Counted from the stretch's first letter, positions 8,493 through 19,050 are shown. The stretch: DNA of 64,000 bases from Flavobacterium daemonense (GCF_007341385.1 NZ_VJYD01000004.1:1-64000); one strand, 5' to 3'. Program-made: numbers and translations. Notes: generated from the sequence alone by a model not told the origin.

Positions 8493-10364
8493 TTAGTTTA
8501 CTTCAAAAATAAACGATTCTGAAGGCTTTATTTTGATTCTTGCTGTACCTTCGCCATTTTCTACAGTAAAATAGGTTTTACTTTCTAAATATAATTTATC
8601 TACAAGCACATATTTACCATCTTTTAATTTCCATTTTGAAATAACATCAGCTGGAACTTTTAATTCGAATTCGCTTGTTTTATCTGAAGAAAAATTAGCA
8701 ATAACAATCAGTTTTTGCTTTTCGGACCAACGAACAAATGAATAAATCAATTCGTCATATCCTGGATTATTTTGACGATTAACCGACTGAATTTCTTGAA
8801 AACTTCCCATTAAAGCAGAACTATTAATAGAAAAATTCAAAAGCCTTTTATAGAAATCACGTAAATTTTTCTCTGAATCAGATAATTTTCCGCCGTCAAA
8901 TTTTCCATCATTCATCCATCTTTGATGATTTGGAACTCCAATATAATCAAAAATCGACGTTCTGGAACGTTTTCCAAAACCTGCATCTTCATTTCCTGCC
9001 TCCCCTACTTCTTGTCCAAAATAAACCATTGTAGGCGAAGTACTTATTGTTGTCGAAACCACCATTAAAGGTTTTCCACGTTCTGGCGTTCCTGCAAATT
9101 CTGGACTTGCTAAACGCTGTTCGTCATGATTATCTAAAAAATGAAGCATATGATGCTCAATATCTGCCATTCCCTTTTGAATGTCTGACAAACCATCTGG
9201 CGAAGATTTTCCCCTAATGACGTCTTTCAATTTATCATACGTTTCCACTTTATCATACAAATAATCCATTTTTCCTAAACGGATATAATTTCTGTATTCG
9301 TTTGGATTATAAACTTCTGCCAATAAAAAGGCATCAGGGTTTTTCATTTTTATAGCCGAATTCATGTAGCTCCAAAATTCATACGGAACCATTTCAGCCA
9401 TATCGTAACGAAAACCATCTACGCCTTTTGCTGTCCAATACAAAGCAATAGATCTGAATTTCTTCCAAGAATCTGGAACGTCTTTGTCTTGCCAAAAAGC
9501 AAAATGCTCTTTATAAGATTTCTGGTCATAACCTGCTGGAAGTTCAGGAAAATCTTTTGATCCATCGGGACGAATTCCGTAATTTACTTTTACTGTTTCA
9601 TACCAATCATTTTGGTCTGGTTTTGCTTTACGCGAACCATTTCCTGTCCATTTTGCTGGATTTTCGTTAAACTTTCCATCAATAAGCGGATTTTTTTCTC
9701 CATTTAATGGAACATCTCCATCAGGAATTACAAACGCCGTATTCGGAATATAATAAAAGTTATTATTTCGTTTGTATTCGACCGTTACATCATCATCGGC
9801 ACCAAAATCACGAACGCCTTCAGGATTGTTTTTTCCTTCATATTTTCTGGCAATATGATTTGGCACAATATCAATAATCAATTTAAGTCCGGCTTTGTGT
9901 GTACGATCAATTAGCGCTTCAAATTCCTGAAGTCTGTGAGCAGGATTTTCTGCTAAATCAGGGTTTACACTATAATAATCTTTTACGGCATATGGTGACC
10001 CTGCGCGGCCTTTTACAACTTCAGGATCATCATTTGAAATCCCAATTGCAGTATAATCACGAACCAAAGCATGATGTGGAACTCCAGTGTACCAAATATA
10101 AGTTACGCCAAGATCCTTAATTTCATGCAAAGCTTTGTCTGTAAAATCATTAAATTTTCCAACGCCATTTTCTTCAATTGTTCCCCAAGGTTTGTTTGTT
10201 GTATTTTTATTTCCAAACAATCTCGTAAAAACTTGATAAACTACAACTTTCTTGGTTGCAGCATTTTCTTCTTTTGCTGTACTCATTTTTAAATCGTTTG
10301 TTTTACATGCCGAAAAAAGCATGCTTGCTGCCATTCCTGCAGCAAAAAATCGTTTATTTATCAT
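8493..10364 (-). CDS. Alpha-amylase family (GH13) lipoprotein
   Basis: Start taken at the ATG at 10364, giving 623 residues, because this exposes a lipoprotein signal MINKRFFAAGMAASMLFSAC; an upstream in-frame ATG at 10424 would bury it. All GH13 blocks are present: LKLIIDIVPNH, GVDGFRYDMAEM (nucleophile Asp), FLLAEVYNP (acid Glu) and HFLDNHDEQR. The protein should hydrolyse alpha-glucans such as starch or maltodextrins, anchored outside the cytoplasm. It is convergent with GH130. There is no SusC/SusD pair here, so it is not a classical polysaccharide utilisation locus. Confidence 0.92.
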   Translation of the reverse strand: MINKRFFAAGMAASMLFSACKTNDLKMSTAKEENAATKKVVVYQVFTRLFGNKNTTNKPWGTIEENGVGKFNDFTDKALHEIKDLGVTYIWYTGVPHHALVRDYTAIGISNDDPEVVKGRAGSPYAVKDYYSVNPDLAENPAHRLQEFEALIDRTHKAGLKLIIDIVPNHIARKYEGKNNPEGVRDFGADDDVTVEYKRNNNFYYIPNTAFVIPDGDVPLNGEKNPLIDGKFNENPAKWTGNGSRKAKPDQNDWYETVKVNYGIRPDGSKDFPELPAGYDQKSYKEHFAFWQDKDVPDSWKKFRSIALYWTAKGVDGFRYDMAEMVPYEFWSYMNSAIKMKNPDAFLLAEVYNPNEYRNYIRLGKMDYLYDKVETYDKLKDVIRGKSSPDGLSDIQKGMADIEHHMLHFLDNHDEQRLASPEFAGTPERGKPLMVVSTTISTSPTMVYFGQEVGEAGNEDAGFGKRSRTSIFDYIGVPNHQRWMNDGKFDGGKLSDSEKNLRDFYKRLLNFSINSSALMGSFQEIQSVNRQNNPGYDELIYSFVRWSEKQKLIVIANFSSDKTSEFELKVPADVISKWKLKDGKYVLVDKLYLESKTYFTVENGEGTARIKIKPSESFIFEVN

Positions 10365-10669
10365 ATTCACTATATAATCTTGCTTTTTTGAGATTTTGGA
10401 ATTAAAATTATTTTCCAAAACCATTTTCTAAATTTAATCTAATTTTTAAAACTTGAATAAAAACAGATTTCAAATTATTCTAAATACGATTCAAAACAGT
10501 AAACTACAACGTGAGAGTAAATGTTTTTGTTAATAAATTTAAGCCTCAAAGTTTTAAATTAGCAAAGGCACAAAGACCTTGTGTGCCTCTGAATCTAAAA
10601 ATATAAATTAATCCTAATAACATTATAAGGTTGTATCCTTTTTCATAAATTTGACAAAAATTTAATCAA
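10365..10669. other. Divergent promoter region, GH13 / OstA-like
   Basis: About 300 bases without a gene. It separates the GH13 gene (minus) from the OstA-like gene (plus). A TAAATTTG -7-like box lies at 10646-10653, some 17 bases before the OstA-like start codon, but no TTTG was found at the proper distance. A short aggcacaaagaccttgtgtgcct hairpin of the 'ctttg' type is near 10565-10590. Nothing else stands out. Confidence 0.5.
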
Positions 10670-12334
10670 TTGAAGAAATCACTCTTTTTCATATCTTTTT
10701 GTCTGATGTTATTCACTGTGCAATTCGGTTTTGCGCAGGCATCAAAAAATAAACAGGAACCTAAAAAAATCATTATAGAGAACGCTGATTTTTCTGATGT
10801 CAATCAAGAATTAGCGCCAGATGCCCTTTTATTGACTGGAAATGTAAAAATAAATCACGACGGAGTGGTTTTGACTTGCAACAAAGCTTATTTTTTTCAG
10901 AAAGAAAATTATTTAAAAGCCTTTGGAAATGTGCAATTAGTGCAAGGTGATACTTTATACTTAAACAGTAAATATGCTGAATATAACGGAAATCTAAAAA
11001 AAGCATTTGCAACCGGAGATGCCGTAATGACTTCACCAGACGCTACTTTACAAACCGATACAATCAATTTTGACCGAAATGTACAGCAGGTTTTTTATAA
11101 CACTAAAGGAACAATTGTCAACAAAGACAATACGTTAGTGAGCAAATCTGGACGTTATTTTGTTGCCGAGAAAAAGTTTCAGTTTTTAACCGAAGTGACT
11201 ATTACGAATCCGAAATATGTGATCAAATCAAATCATTTGGATTATTACAGTAATTCTGGACATACTTATTTACTTGGACCTTCGACAATTACAAGTAAAG
11301 CCAATTATATTTATACCGAAAAAGGTTTTTATGATACCAAGAAAAATCTCGCTCATTTTCTCAGAAAATCGTATATAAGATATGACGACCGACTCATAGA
11401 AGGCGATAGTTTATATTACGACCGAAATGTAGAATTTGCATCGGCAACGCGAAATGTAAAAATAACCGATTCGATAAATCGTGGTATTGTAAAAGGCCAT
11501 TATGCTGAAATTTTCAAGTTAAAAGATTCGATGTTTGTTACCAAAAGAGCTGTGGCGGTAAATTTTGTCGACAACGATTCGGTTTACATTCATGGACAAA
11601 AGTTAATGGTAACGGGAAAAGAAGGCGAACGAATTTTAAGAGCTTTCAAAAATGTTCGTTTTTACAAAACAGACATGAGCGGTAAATGCGATTCGATTCA
11701 TTCTAATTCTAAAACGGCATTGACCAAATTAATTGGAAATCCAATTTTATGGAATGGCGAAAGTCAGATTACAGGTGATATTATGCATTTAATTGGCGAC
11801 AAAAACACCAGAAAAATTGATTCTCTAAAAGTCCTCAACAATACTTTTTTGGTCTCGCGGGACACTTTAGGAACCGGTTTTAACCAAGTAAAAGGGCTCA
11901 ATTTATTTGGGAAATTCCTTGACGGAAAACTCCATGATGTCGATATAATCAAAAATACCGAAGTTCTCTATTATAGTCGAAATGATCAAAATGAGTTAGT
12001 TGGAATCGACAAAAGCGTGAGCAGCAAAATCAATTTGATTTTGGAAAATAATGCAATCGAATCTATCACACTTTATAATAATGTTGATGGAGATTTATAT
12101 CCTGAAGCTGATTTGCCCGAAAACGCGCGTAAATTGCGAGGCTTACACTGGCGTGGCGATGAACGAATTAAATCGAAAGATGATATTTTTACCGAAGAAG
12201 ACAACGAGCTCAATGACAAATTAGTCAAAGAAGGAAAAGATCAGGAAGAAAAAGACAAAAACGTCCCGATGAAAGTCAGGAAAGAGACTTTGAATTACGA
12301 CAAAAAGAAACCGAAAGCTAAAACTAAGAAATAG
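10670..12334 (+). CDS. OstA/LptA-like organic-solvent-tolerance domain protein
   Basis: This 554-residue secreted protein begins with a signal peptide (MKKSLFFISFCLMLFTVQFGFAQA) read from a TTG start codon; there is no usable ATG. The body is built of repeating beta-strand segments such as DALLLTGNVKINHDGVVLTC and YLKAFGNVQLVQGDTLYLNS, which match the OstA/LptA beta-jellyroll repeats (LptA carries lipopolysaccharide across the periplasm). It is much longer than proteobacterial LptA (about 185 residues), so it likely forms a longer bridge or a combined LptA/LptD-N part. The Lys-rich tail is probably disordered. The transport role is inferred. Confidence 0.8.
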   Translation: MKKSLFFISFCLMLFTVQFGFAQASKNKQEPKKIIIENADFSDVNQELAPDALLLTGNVKINHDGVVLTCNKAYFFQKENYLKAFGNVQLVQGDTLYLNSKYAEYNGNLKKAFATGDAVMTSPDATLQTDTINFDRNVQQVFYNTKGTIVNKDNTLVSKSGRYFVAEKKFQFLTEVTITNPKYVIKSNHLDYYSNSGHTYLLGPSTITSKANYIYTEKGFYDTKKNLAHFLRKSYIRYDDRLIEGDSLYYDRNVEFASATRNVKITDSINRGIVKGHYAEIFKLKDSMFVTKRAVAVNFVDNDSVYIHGQKLMVTGKEGERILRAFKNVRFYKTDMSGKCDSIHSNSKTALTKLIGNPILWNGESQITGDIMHLIGDKNTRKIDSLKVLNNTFLVSRDTLGTGFNQVKGLNLFGKFLDGKLHDVDIIKNTEVLYYSRNDQNELVGIDKSVSSKINLILENNAIESITLYNNVDGDLYPEADLPENARKLRGLHWRGDERIKSKDDIFTEEDNELNDKLVKEGKDQEEKDKNVPMKVRKETLNYDKKKPKAKTKK

Positions 12335-12434
12335 TATTCAGTGTTCAGTTTTTAGTATTCAGTAGCAGTTTTCAGAAACTTGAAACAAAAAACTTAGAAT
12401 CTTAGCATCTCAGCAACTTAGTATCTCAAAAAAA

Positions 12435-13628
12435 ATGAATCCAGATTTTATAAAATATCAGGCACAAACTTCTCCTTATCCTTTAGGAATGGAAGTTTCT
12501 CATGCCATTGGCTCTTATATTTACGACACAAGCGATAAAAAATATTTAGATTTTGTTGCGGGTGTTTCTGCTTGTACGCTTGGACATCAGCATCCACGTG
12601 TAAATCAAGCAATAAAAGATCAGTTGGACAAATATTCACATGTAATGGTTTACGGCGAATATTCACAAAGTCCTGCTGTTCAATACTGCAAATTAATGGC
12701 TTCACTCCTACCAGAATCTTTAAACAAAACTTATTTAGTAAATTCTGGTACAGAAGCAATCGAAGGTTCGTTAAAATTAGCAAAACGAGTTACAGGACGC
12801 AGCCAACTTATTTCTTGTCATAATGCCTATCATGGGAACACAATGGGATCTATGAGCGTTATGGGATTTGAAGAACGAAAACAAGCTTTTAGACCCTTAC
12901 TTCCTGATGTCGATTTTATCACTTTCAACAACGAAGAAGATTTACAGAAAATAACAACTCGAACGGCAGCAATTCTATTAGAAACCATTCAAGGCGGTGC
13001 AGGATTTATTCAGCCAGAAAACAATTTTCTGCAAAAAGTGCGAAAACGCTGTGATGAAGTTGGCGCATTAATGATTGTTGATGAAATTCAGCCAGGTTTC
13101 GGAAGGACCGGAAAGCTTTTTGGATTTCAAAACTACGATGTCATTCCGGATATTGTGGTTATGGGTAAAGGAATGGGAGGCGGAATGCCTGTTGGCGCTT
13201 TTACTGCTTCTGCCGAAAAAATGGATCTTTTGACCGAAAAACCAAAACTCGGGCATATTACTACTTTTGGTGGGCACCCTGTCATTGCGTCAGCCTGTTT
13301 AGCTACTTTGCAGGAATTAACTGAAACAAATTTAATGGCAGAAACGCTGGAGAAGGAAAAACTCTTCAGATCACTTTTGGTACATCCTTTGATAACAGAA
13401 GTTAGAGGAAAAGGATTAATGTTGGCTGCGATGACAGAATCAGCCGAAATTACAAACGAAGTCATTTTAAATTGTCAAGACAGAGGTTTGATATTATTCT
13501 GGCTTTTATTTGAAGGATGTGCGATACGAATTACGCCTCCTTTAACAATTTCCGAAGATGAAATCAGAGAAGGCTGCGCCGTAATTTTAGCAGTGATGGA
13601 TGAAATATTAGAAAAGCGCAACAAATAG
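12435..13628 (+). CDS. Class III (PLP) aminotransferase family protein
   Basis: This 397-residue aminotransferase shares the ornithine/acetylornithine/4-aminobutyrate aminotransferase fold. Visible are SGTEAIEGSLKLAKR, CHNAYHGNTMGSMS, LLETIQGGAGFI, IVDEIQPGFGRTGKLF (PLP-ring Asp) and VVMGKGMGGGMPVGAF with the Schiff-base Lys. The gap from the OstA-like gene (about 100 bases) holds degenerate 'ttcag' and 'cttag' repeats. The substrate is unknown. ArgD-like or Lys/Orn transamination is possible, but no arginine genes are adjacent. Confidence 0.88.
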   Translation: MNPDFIKYQAQTSPYPLGMEVSHAIGSYIYDTSDKKYLDFVAGVSACTLGHQHPRVNQAIKDQLDKYSHVMVYGEYSQSPAVQYCKLMASLLPESLNKTYLVNSGTEAIEGSLKLAKRVTGRSQLISCHNAYHGNTMGSMSVMGFEERKQAFRPLLPDVDFITFNNEEDLQKITTRTAAILLETIQGGAGFIQPENNFLQKVRKRCDEVGALMIVDEIQPGFGRTGKLFGFQNYDVIPDIVVMGKGMGGGMPVGAFTASAEKMDLLTEKPKLGHITTFGGHPVIASACLATLQELTETNLMAETLEKEKLFRSLLVHPLITEVRGKGLMLAAMTESAEITNEVILNCQDRGLILFWLLFEGCAIRITPPLTISEDEIREGCAVILAVMDEILEKRNK

Positions 13629-13901
13629 GTTTTTAAAATTATTTCAACGGTCGTTTCTTCATAGCAAGCTACAAGCAGAATATTAAATATCAGATTTACA
13701 GTCGATTAAAATTTTCGATTTTAAATAAAAATAACAACAAATGAAGCTAATCCCTTGAGAATAAAGGAGATTTCTTCCCAAAATAGAATAAAAAACATCA
13801 TATATTGTTAATTAAATTGTTCAAAACAATTAATTCTCTTTCCTTACAACAATTATATGGTTGCCTAAATTTATAACAGGCTAATTTCAAATAGAGAAAG
13901 T

Positions 13902-15296
13902 ATGCAATTAAGCAACGAAGAAGAAGATTATAACCTATCCCTATCTAAATTTGAGTCGATGTTAAAAACTAACAAAGTACTCTTTTTTGATTCTGAAGAA
14001 TTCGAGGAAATCATTCTTCATTATTTAGACATAGGTAAGGCTAATTTAGCAAAAAAGGCCTTAAAACTTGCATTAGATCAGCATCCAAAATCTACAGGCT
14101 TAAAATTAGTACAAGTAGAAATGCTGGTTTACGACGACAAACTTGATATCGCTGAAAAGCTTTTGAATGAGTTGTATGCAATTGAACCCAACAACGAAGA
14201 GATTTATATCCAGAAAGCAAATATCTGTTCTAAGAGAGATCAACACGAAAAAGCGGTAGAATTATTGAAAATTGCACTGCAATATACAGATGATTACGCC
14301 GATGTGTACAACTTGATTGGAATGGAATATCTTTTTATGGATAATCTTGAGATGGCAAAAGACAATTTCATCAAATGTCTTGAGGAAGATTTAGAAGATC
14401 AATCGGCTTTATACAACGTGGTTTACTGTTTTGAATTTTTAGATCAAAATCAGGAAGCCATCGTTTATCTTAACGAATATATAAACAGAAATCCGTATAG
14501 CGAAATCGCTTGGCATCAGCTGGGGCGCCTGCATTATGGCGTAAAAGAATACGAAGCAGCAATTCGCGCTTTTGACTATGCTACGTTGATTGATGATGAG
14601 TTTTTAGGAGCGTTTATGGAAAAAGCGAAAGCTTATGAGCGCCTTAAAAAATATAACGAAGCAATTGAAAGCTACAATCGCACGATCGAGCTTGATGACG
14701 CGACTTCCTATGCATTATTGCGTATTGGAAAATGTTATGAAAAACTTGGAAATGCAGTAAAAGCGCTTCAATATTACAATCAGACTGTGCATGAAGATCC
14801 ATTGCTAGACAAAGGATGGATTGCTATTACTGATTTTTATGTTCGTCAGAAAAACTTCCAGAAAGCTTTGTTTTTTGTCAATAAAGCTTTGGCAATTGAC
14901 AATCAAAATCGTTTGTACTGGAAACGTTATGCAACGATAAACAAACAGATGAACTTTTTTGAAGAAGCTGAATTTGGTTATAGAAAAGCGGTAGAATTTG
15001 GAGATTATGCCTTAGATACTTGGTTGTTTTGGGTAGATATTCTTCAATTTTTGGGTGAATTCGAAAGTGCTATCCAAACTTTATTGCAGGCAACAGAATA
15101 TTTTCCAGAAGAAAACGAAATCGAGTACCGTCTTGCTGGATTGTATTTTATGATTCAGGACAATACAAAAGCTAAATTTCATTTAAGCAATGGTTTACGT
15201 TTAAACTTCGACAATTATATTTTGATTGAAGATTTGTTTCCGGTTGTCTGGTCCAAAAAAATGGTTAAAAATTATATTGAAAAACATAAGAAATAA
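13902..15296 (+). CDS. TPR-repeat protein
   Basis: This 464-residue soluble protein consists almost entirely of tetratricopeptide repeats (about eleven to twelve 34-residue units; examples are EEIYIQKANICSKRDQHEKA, AWHQLGRLHYGVKEYEAAIR and SYALLRIGKCYEKLGNAVKA). There is no signal peptide. It would serve as a cytoplasmic protein-binding scaffold with unknown partners. Its stop is two bases before aroE, so the two are translated from one mRNA. The upstream 270 bases hold no gene. Confidence 0.88.
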   Translation: MQLSNEEEDYNLSLSKFESMLKTNKVLFFDSEEFEEIILHYLDIGKANLAKKALKLALDQHPKSTGLKLVQVEMLVYDDKLDIAEKLLNELYAIEPNNEEIYIQKANICSKRDQHEKAVELLKIALQYTDDYADVYNLIGMEYLFMDNLEMAKDNFIKCLEEDLEDQSALYNVVYCFEFLDQNQEAIVYLNEYINRNPYSEIAWHQLGRLHYGVKEYEAAIRAFDYATLIDDEFLGAFMEKAKAYERLKKYNEAIESYNRTIELDDATSYALLRIGKCYEKLGNAVKALQYYNQTVHEDPLLDKGWIAITDFYVRQKNFQKALFFVNKALAIDNQNRLYWKRYATINKQMNFFEEAEFGYRKAVEFGDYALDTWLFWVDILQFLGEFESAIQTLLQATEYFPEENEIEYRLAGLYFMIQDNTKAKFHLSNGLRLNFDNYILIEDLFPVVWSKKMVKNYIEKHKK

Positions 15297-15298
15297 GA

Positions 15299-16048
15299 AT
15301 GATTGATACTCTAAAAAGACGTTTTGGCTTGCTTGGCCGTAATATTAGTTACTCTTTCTCAAAAGGATATTTTACAGAAAAATTCAACAATGAGGTTTTT
15401 GCCGGAAATACCTATGAAAATTTTGACATTTCAGAAATAAGTCATTTTAAAGGATTACTTAAAAACAATCCTGATTTAAAAGGCTTAAACGTAACTATTC
15501 CTTATAAAGAGCAAGTTATTCCCTTTTTAGACAAACTTTCAACAAAAGCAAAACTGATTGGCGCTGTAAACACCATTAAATTTACCAAAAAAGGAAAACT
15601 AAAAGGATATAACACTGATTATTACGGCTTTAAAAAATCATTAAAACCATTATTAGAGCCACATCATAAAAAAGCATTAATCCTCGGAACTGGAGGCGCA
15701 TCGAAAGGTGTCGCTTTTGCTTTGGAAGAACTTGATATTCCATACACTTTTGTTTCGCGCGAAGCGAAAGAAAACATTATTGACTATAACTTCATTAATG
15801 CTACCACTTTTGATAATTTCCAAATCATAATCAATTGTACACCAGTAGGAACAAGTCCTAATATTGAAGCGTGTCCTGAACTTCCTTACGAGTTTTTTAC
15901 CGATAAGCATATTGCGTACGATTTGATTTATAATCCTGCTGAAACGCAATTTTTAAAAAATGCTAAAGAAAGAGGCGCAATAATAAAAAATGGCTACGAT
16001 ATGCTTATATTTCAAGCCGAAAAAGCATGGAAAATTTGGAATAAATAA
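15299..16048 (+). CDS. aroE: Shikimate dehydrogenase (NADP+)
   Basis: AroE reduces 3-dehydroshikimate to shikimate in the pathway to aromatic amino acids. The 249-residue length is slightly short for the family. The N-terminal domain has FGLLGRNISYSFSKGYF (substrate Ser pair), NVTIPYKE (catalytic Lys) and NTDYYGFKKSL (catalytic Asp). The Rossmann loop is LGTGGASKGVAFAL. It ends with NGYDMLIFQAEKAWKIW. It sits directly behind the TPR gene. No other aro genes are in the window. Confidence 0.96.
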   Translation: MIDTLKRRFGLLGRNISYSFSKGYFTEKFNNEVFAGNTYENFDISEISHFKGLLKNNPDLKGLNVTIPYKEQVIPFLDKLSTKAKLIGAVNTIKFTKKGKLKGYNTDYYGFKKSLKPLLEPHHKKALILGTGGASKGVAFALEELDIPYTFVSREAKENIIDYNFINATTFDNFQIIINCTPVGTSPNIEACPELPYEFFTDKHIAYDLIYNPAETQFLKNAKERGAIIKNGYDMLIFQAEKAWKIWNK

Positions 16049-16114
16049 AAAAATAACCACAAATTAAATGTTAACGTTTTTTTCGTAACTTAGACTACTC
16101 ATTAATAAGTAGTT

Positions 16115-16864
16115 ATGAAAAAAATATACTTACTTTTTATTTTTGTTTTTTTAGGAATCGCAACTTCAAATGCACAAGGAACAGAAGTTGAAGGAAAAAT
16201 TCCTTTTACCGAACCTCGTTTTCGTTATTACCTGCAAACGTTACTTTTTTATAACGAATATCTGGATACTAAAAACGGTTCATTTAATACTACCCAAGCA
16301 CGTGCTTTAATTCCTATTGGCAGTAAAGCCTGGAATCTAAGATTTGATCTTCCATTGGTTTCTGCAAATACCAATGAAACCAACAAAACAGGTCTTGGAG
16401 ATGTTGGCGCAGGTATCAGCTACATACCTTTTATGAAAAACAGCCAAGGTATTGCGGTTCGAGCAAGAGTTTATGCTAATTCTGCGGTAGATCCTGCTTT
16501 TGGATCTGGTAAATGGGTGTTCATGCCTGCTTTCTTCTACGGTCGCTATTTTAATGAGAAAAAAGACCTTTGGATTTCTTCTTTTGAATACCAGCAAAGT
16601 TTTGCAGGCTCAAGTCAGCGTTCTGATATCAGCATTGGCGTGCTCGAAAGTGTACTCTTTCATTTCTTTGGCAAAAACTGGATTGCCGGCGACGTCGCGC
16701 TAAGATATAATAGTACCATAAAAGGATATCAAAATAATGCTTACGTCGAATATGGAAGAAAAATTACGCCAACAAATCTAGTGTATATCCATCCAAGTGT
16801 TGCATTTGGTGGCGATAAAACATACAATTATGGCATAGAAGGCGGTGTATTGATTCTGTTTTAG
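16115..16864 (+). CDS. Outer-membrane beta-barrel-like protein
   Basis: This 249-residue protein starts with a signal peptide ending in NAQG. The mature part consists of alternating polar and apolar strands with aromatic girdles and ends in a Phe (GVLILF), as outer-membrane barrels do. Blocks such as LGDVGAGISYIPFMKNSQGI and WVFMPAFFYGRYFNEKKDLW recall the MetA/phenol-degradation-like porin family, but this is only resemblance. No function can be assigned. It has its own upstream gap of 66 bases and is followed by 230 bases without a gene. Confidence 0.7.
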   Translation: MKKIYLLFIFVFLGIATSNAQGTEVEGKIPFTEPRFRYYLQTLLFYNEYLDTKNGSFNTTQARALIPIGSKAWNLRFDLPLVSANTNETNKTGLGDVGAGISYIPFMKNSQGIAVRARVYANSAVDPAFGSGKWVFMPAFFYGRYFNEKKDLWISSFEYQQSFAGSSQRSDISIGVLESVLFHFFGKNWIAGDVALRYNSTIKGYQNNAYVEYGRKITPTNLVYIHPSVAFGGDKTYNYGIEGGVLILF

Positions 16865-17029
16865 TATTTCAATATACTTTAATGTAATTTCAGCATTTTA
16901 TTAATTTCTTTCTTCACATTGAATTTACATTTACTTCAAATAAAGATTTAAAACTTTATATGATATATACAATATGAATGTATAAAATAAGAATTTCGTC
17001 GTAAAATAGCGTATAAACAAGCGATTTAT

Positions 17030-17060
17030 TTTGTATTTAGAAACACCTTTACTATCTTTC
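17030..17060 (+). promoter_or_regulatory. Bacteroidota-type promoter for the DUF349 gene
   Basis: TTTG (17030-17033) is separated by 19 bases from TATCTTTC (17053-17060). This fits the Bacteroidota sigma factor consensus TTTG / TAnnTTTG except for the last base. It lies 34 bases before the start codon. Confidence 0.7.
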
Positions 17061-17094
17061 GCACTGTTTAAATAAAAACCTTATACATTTAAAA

Positions 17095-19050
17095 ATGTTA
17101 GAAGAAAAGAATGATAACCTGCAGGATGCAGACGGAAAAGTAGGAATCGAAACAACTGATTCTATTCAAGAAAACGCGATTGATGAAACATTGGCTACAG
17201 AAACAGAAACAAAAGCTGTTGCAGAAGAAGACAATCATCAAGATGCGCTAGACGCCATTACAAACTCTAATGCAGAAGAAAGTGAAGATGAAACGCTGAA
17301 AGAGCGTCATGATATTCCTATGCAGGATTACGATACTTTCTCATTAGATGCACTTGTAGATGAACTAAGAAAATTAATTCAGACAGATAAAGTAATGTCT
17401 GTCAAAGATCATATTGAAGAAATTAAAAAATCTTTTTTACTGCAATACAATCACTTGATTGAAGAAAAAAGAGAAGAATTTAACGCTTCAAAACAAGATC
17501 CTAACGAAGAATTTGAATACCATTCTCCACTAAAATCTAAATTTGACGAATATTATAATGTTTTCAGAGAAAAAAGAAATGCTCACTTTAAACATTTACA
17601 AAGTAATTTAAAAACAAATTTAGAGACTAGACTTGCTATTGTTGAGGAATTAAAAGAACTTATTAATCCGCAGGAAAACATCAAGGATACTCTGAAGCAT
17701 TTTAATGACTTGAGAGAAAGATGGAAAAACGCTGGAGCAATTCCTAAAGACAAATACAACCACGTTTGGAATAATTATCATTTTCATGTTGAAAATTTTT
17801 ATGATTACCTTCATTTAGATCGTGAGGCAAGAGATTTGGATTTCAAATATAATTTGGAACAAAAACAAAAAATTATAGCGCGCGTTGAAGAATTAGCAAA
17901 CGAAACTGATATCAGCAAAGCTTTCCGTGAACTTCAGGATTTACATAGAATCTGGAAAGAAGATATTGGACCTGTTTCTAAAGAGCATCGTGATGAAATC
18001 TGGAATAAATTCAGTGAATTGACCAAAAAAATACATGATAAAAGAGAATTGTTGTTTGAAAGCCAAAGAGCCAACGAACAGAAAAATCTTGAAATCAAAA
18101 AAGAAATAATTGGCAAAATCGAAGTTTTAGGAACCGAAAAAGTAAATTCTCATTCACAATGGCTTGTACAAATCCAAAAAGTTGAAGCACTTAGAAATGA
18201 GTTTTTTGCAGCTGGAAAAGTCCCATCTGATGTAAATGAAGAAACTTGGTCGGCTTTCAAAACTGCCGTTAGAAATTTTAATGCATTTAAAAATTCGTTT
18301 TATAAAGACATTAAAAAAGATCAAAACGATAATTTGAACAAAAAAATGGCTTTGGTTGCAAAAGCTAAAGAATTACAGGAAAGTACTGATTTTGGTAGCA
18401 CTACTCCAATTATGAAGCAAATTCAGGAAGAGTGGAAACAAATTGGTCACGTTCCTAAAAAATATTCGGATAAAATCTGGAAAGAATTCAAAGATGCCTG
18501 CAATCATTATTTTGATAAATTAAAAGAGCATAAATCGGAAGAAAATCAAGATGAAGTTGCTGCTTTTGATAATAAAAAAGCTTATTTAGATATTTTAAGA
18601 GCATATCAACTTACAGGCGATCACAAAACCGACTTAGATGCTATTAAACAGCATATTGAAATTTGGAAAGGTTATGGAAAAGTTCCGTTTTCAAGACGTC
18701 ATATTGAAGGTAAATTCAATAAAATTCTAGATGCGCTTTTTGAAAAATTAAGTTTGAGCAAAAAAGAAAGCGAAATGATGCGTTTTTCAAACCGTCTTGA
18801 CACTTTATCAGAAAGTAACGATACACGCAAGCTTGATAATGAGAAAATCTTTATAATGCGTAAAATTGAAGAAGTTCAAAATGAAATTTTTCAATTAGAA
18901 AACAATATTCAGTTTTTTACAAATACTAAAAACGCTAAAAAAGAAAATTCAATTGTTCTTGAAGTACGCAAAAATATTGCCATCCACAAGGAAAGCCTTG
19001 AAGTATGGAAAGATAAACTGAAACAACTTAGAAATTTAAATCAGGAATAA
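17095..19050 (+). CDS. DUF349 repeat protein
   Basis: This 651-residue cytoplasmic protein has an acidic, Glu/Asp-rich N-terminus of about 85 residues followed by at least five DUF349 units of about 75 residues. The repeated mark is W+...G.+P+...+.+W..F (LRERWKNAGAIPKDKYNHVW, IQEEWKQIGHVPKKYSDKIW, HIEIWKGYGKVPFSRRHIEG). The last 80 residues look coiled coil. DUF349 proteins are helical and their function is not established in this phylum. It has its own promoter and terminator. Confidence 0.9.
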   Translation: MLEEKNDNLQDADGKVGIETTDSIQENAIDETLATETETKAVAEEDNHQDALDAITNSNAEESEDETLKERHDIPMQDYDTFSLDALVDELRKLIQTDKVMSVKDHIEEIKKSFLLQYNHLIEEKREEFNASKQDPNEEFEYHSPLKSKFDEYYNVFREKRNAHFKHLQSNLKTNLETRLAIVEELKELINPQENIKDTLKHFNDLRERWKNAGAIPKDKYNHVWNNYHFHVENFYDYLHLDREARDLDFKYNLEQKQKIIARVEELANETDISKAFRELQDLHRIWKEDIGPVSKEHRDEIWNKFSELTKKIHDKRELLFESQRANEQKNLEIKKEIIGKIEVLGTEKVNSHSQWLVQIQKVEALRNEFFAAGKVPSDVNEETWSAFKTAVRNFNAFKNSFYKDIKKDQNDNLNKKMALVAKAKELQESTDFGSTTPIMKQIQEEWKQIGHVPKKYSDKIWKEFKDACNHYFDKLKEHKSEENQDEVAAFDNKKAYLDILRAYQLTGDHKTDLDAIKQHIEIWKGYGKVPFSRRHIEGKFNKILDALFEKLSLSKKESEMMRFSNRLDTLSESNDTRKLDNEKIFIMRKIEEVQNEIFQLENNIQFFTNTKNAKKENSIVLEVRKNIAIHKESLEVWKDKLKQLRNLNQE

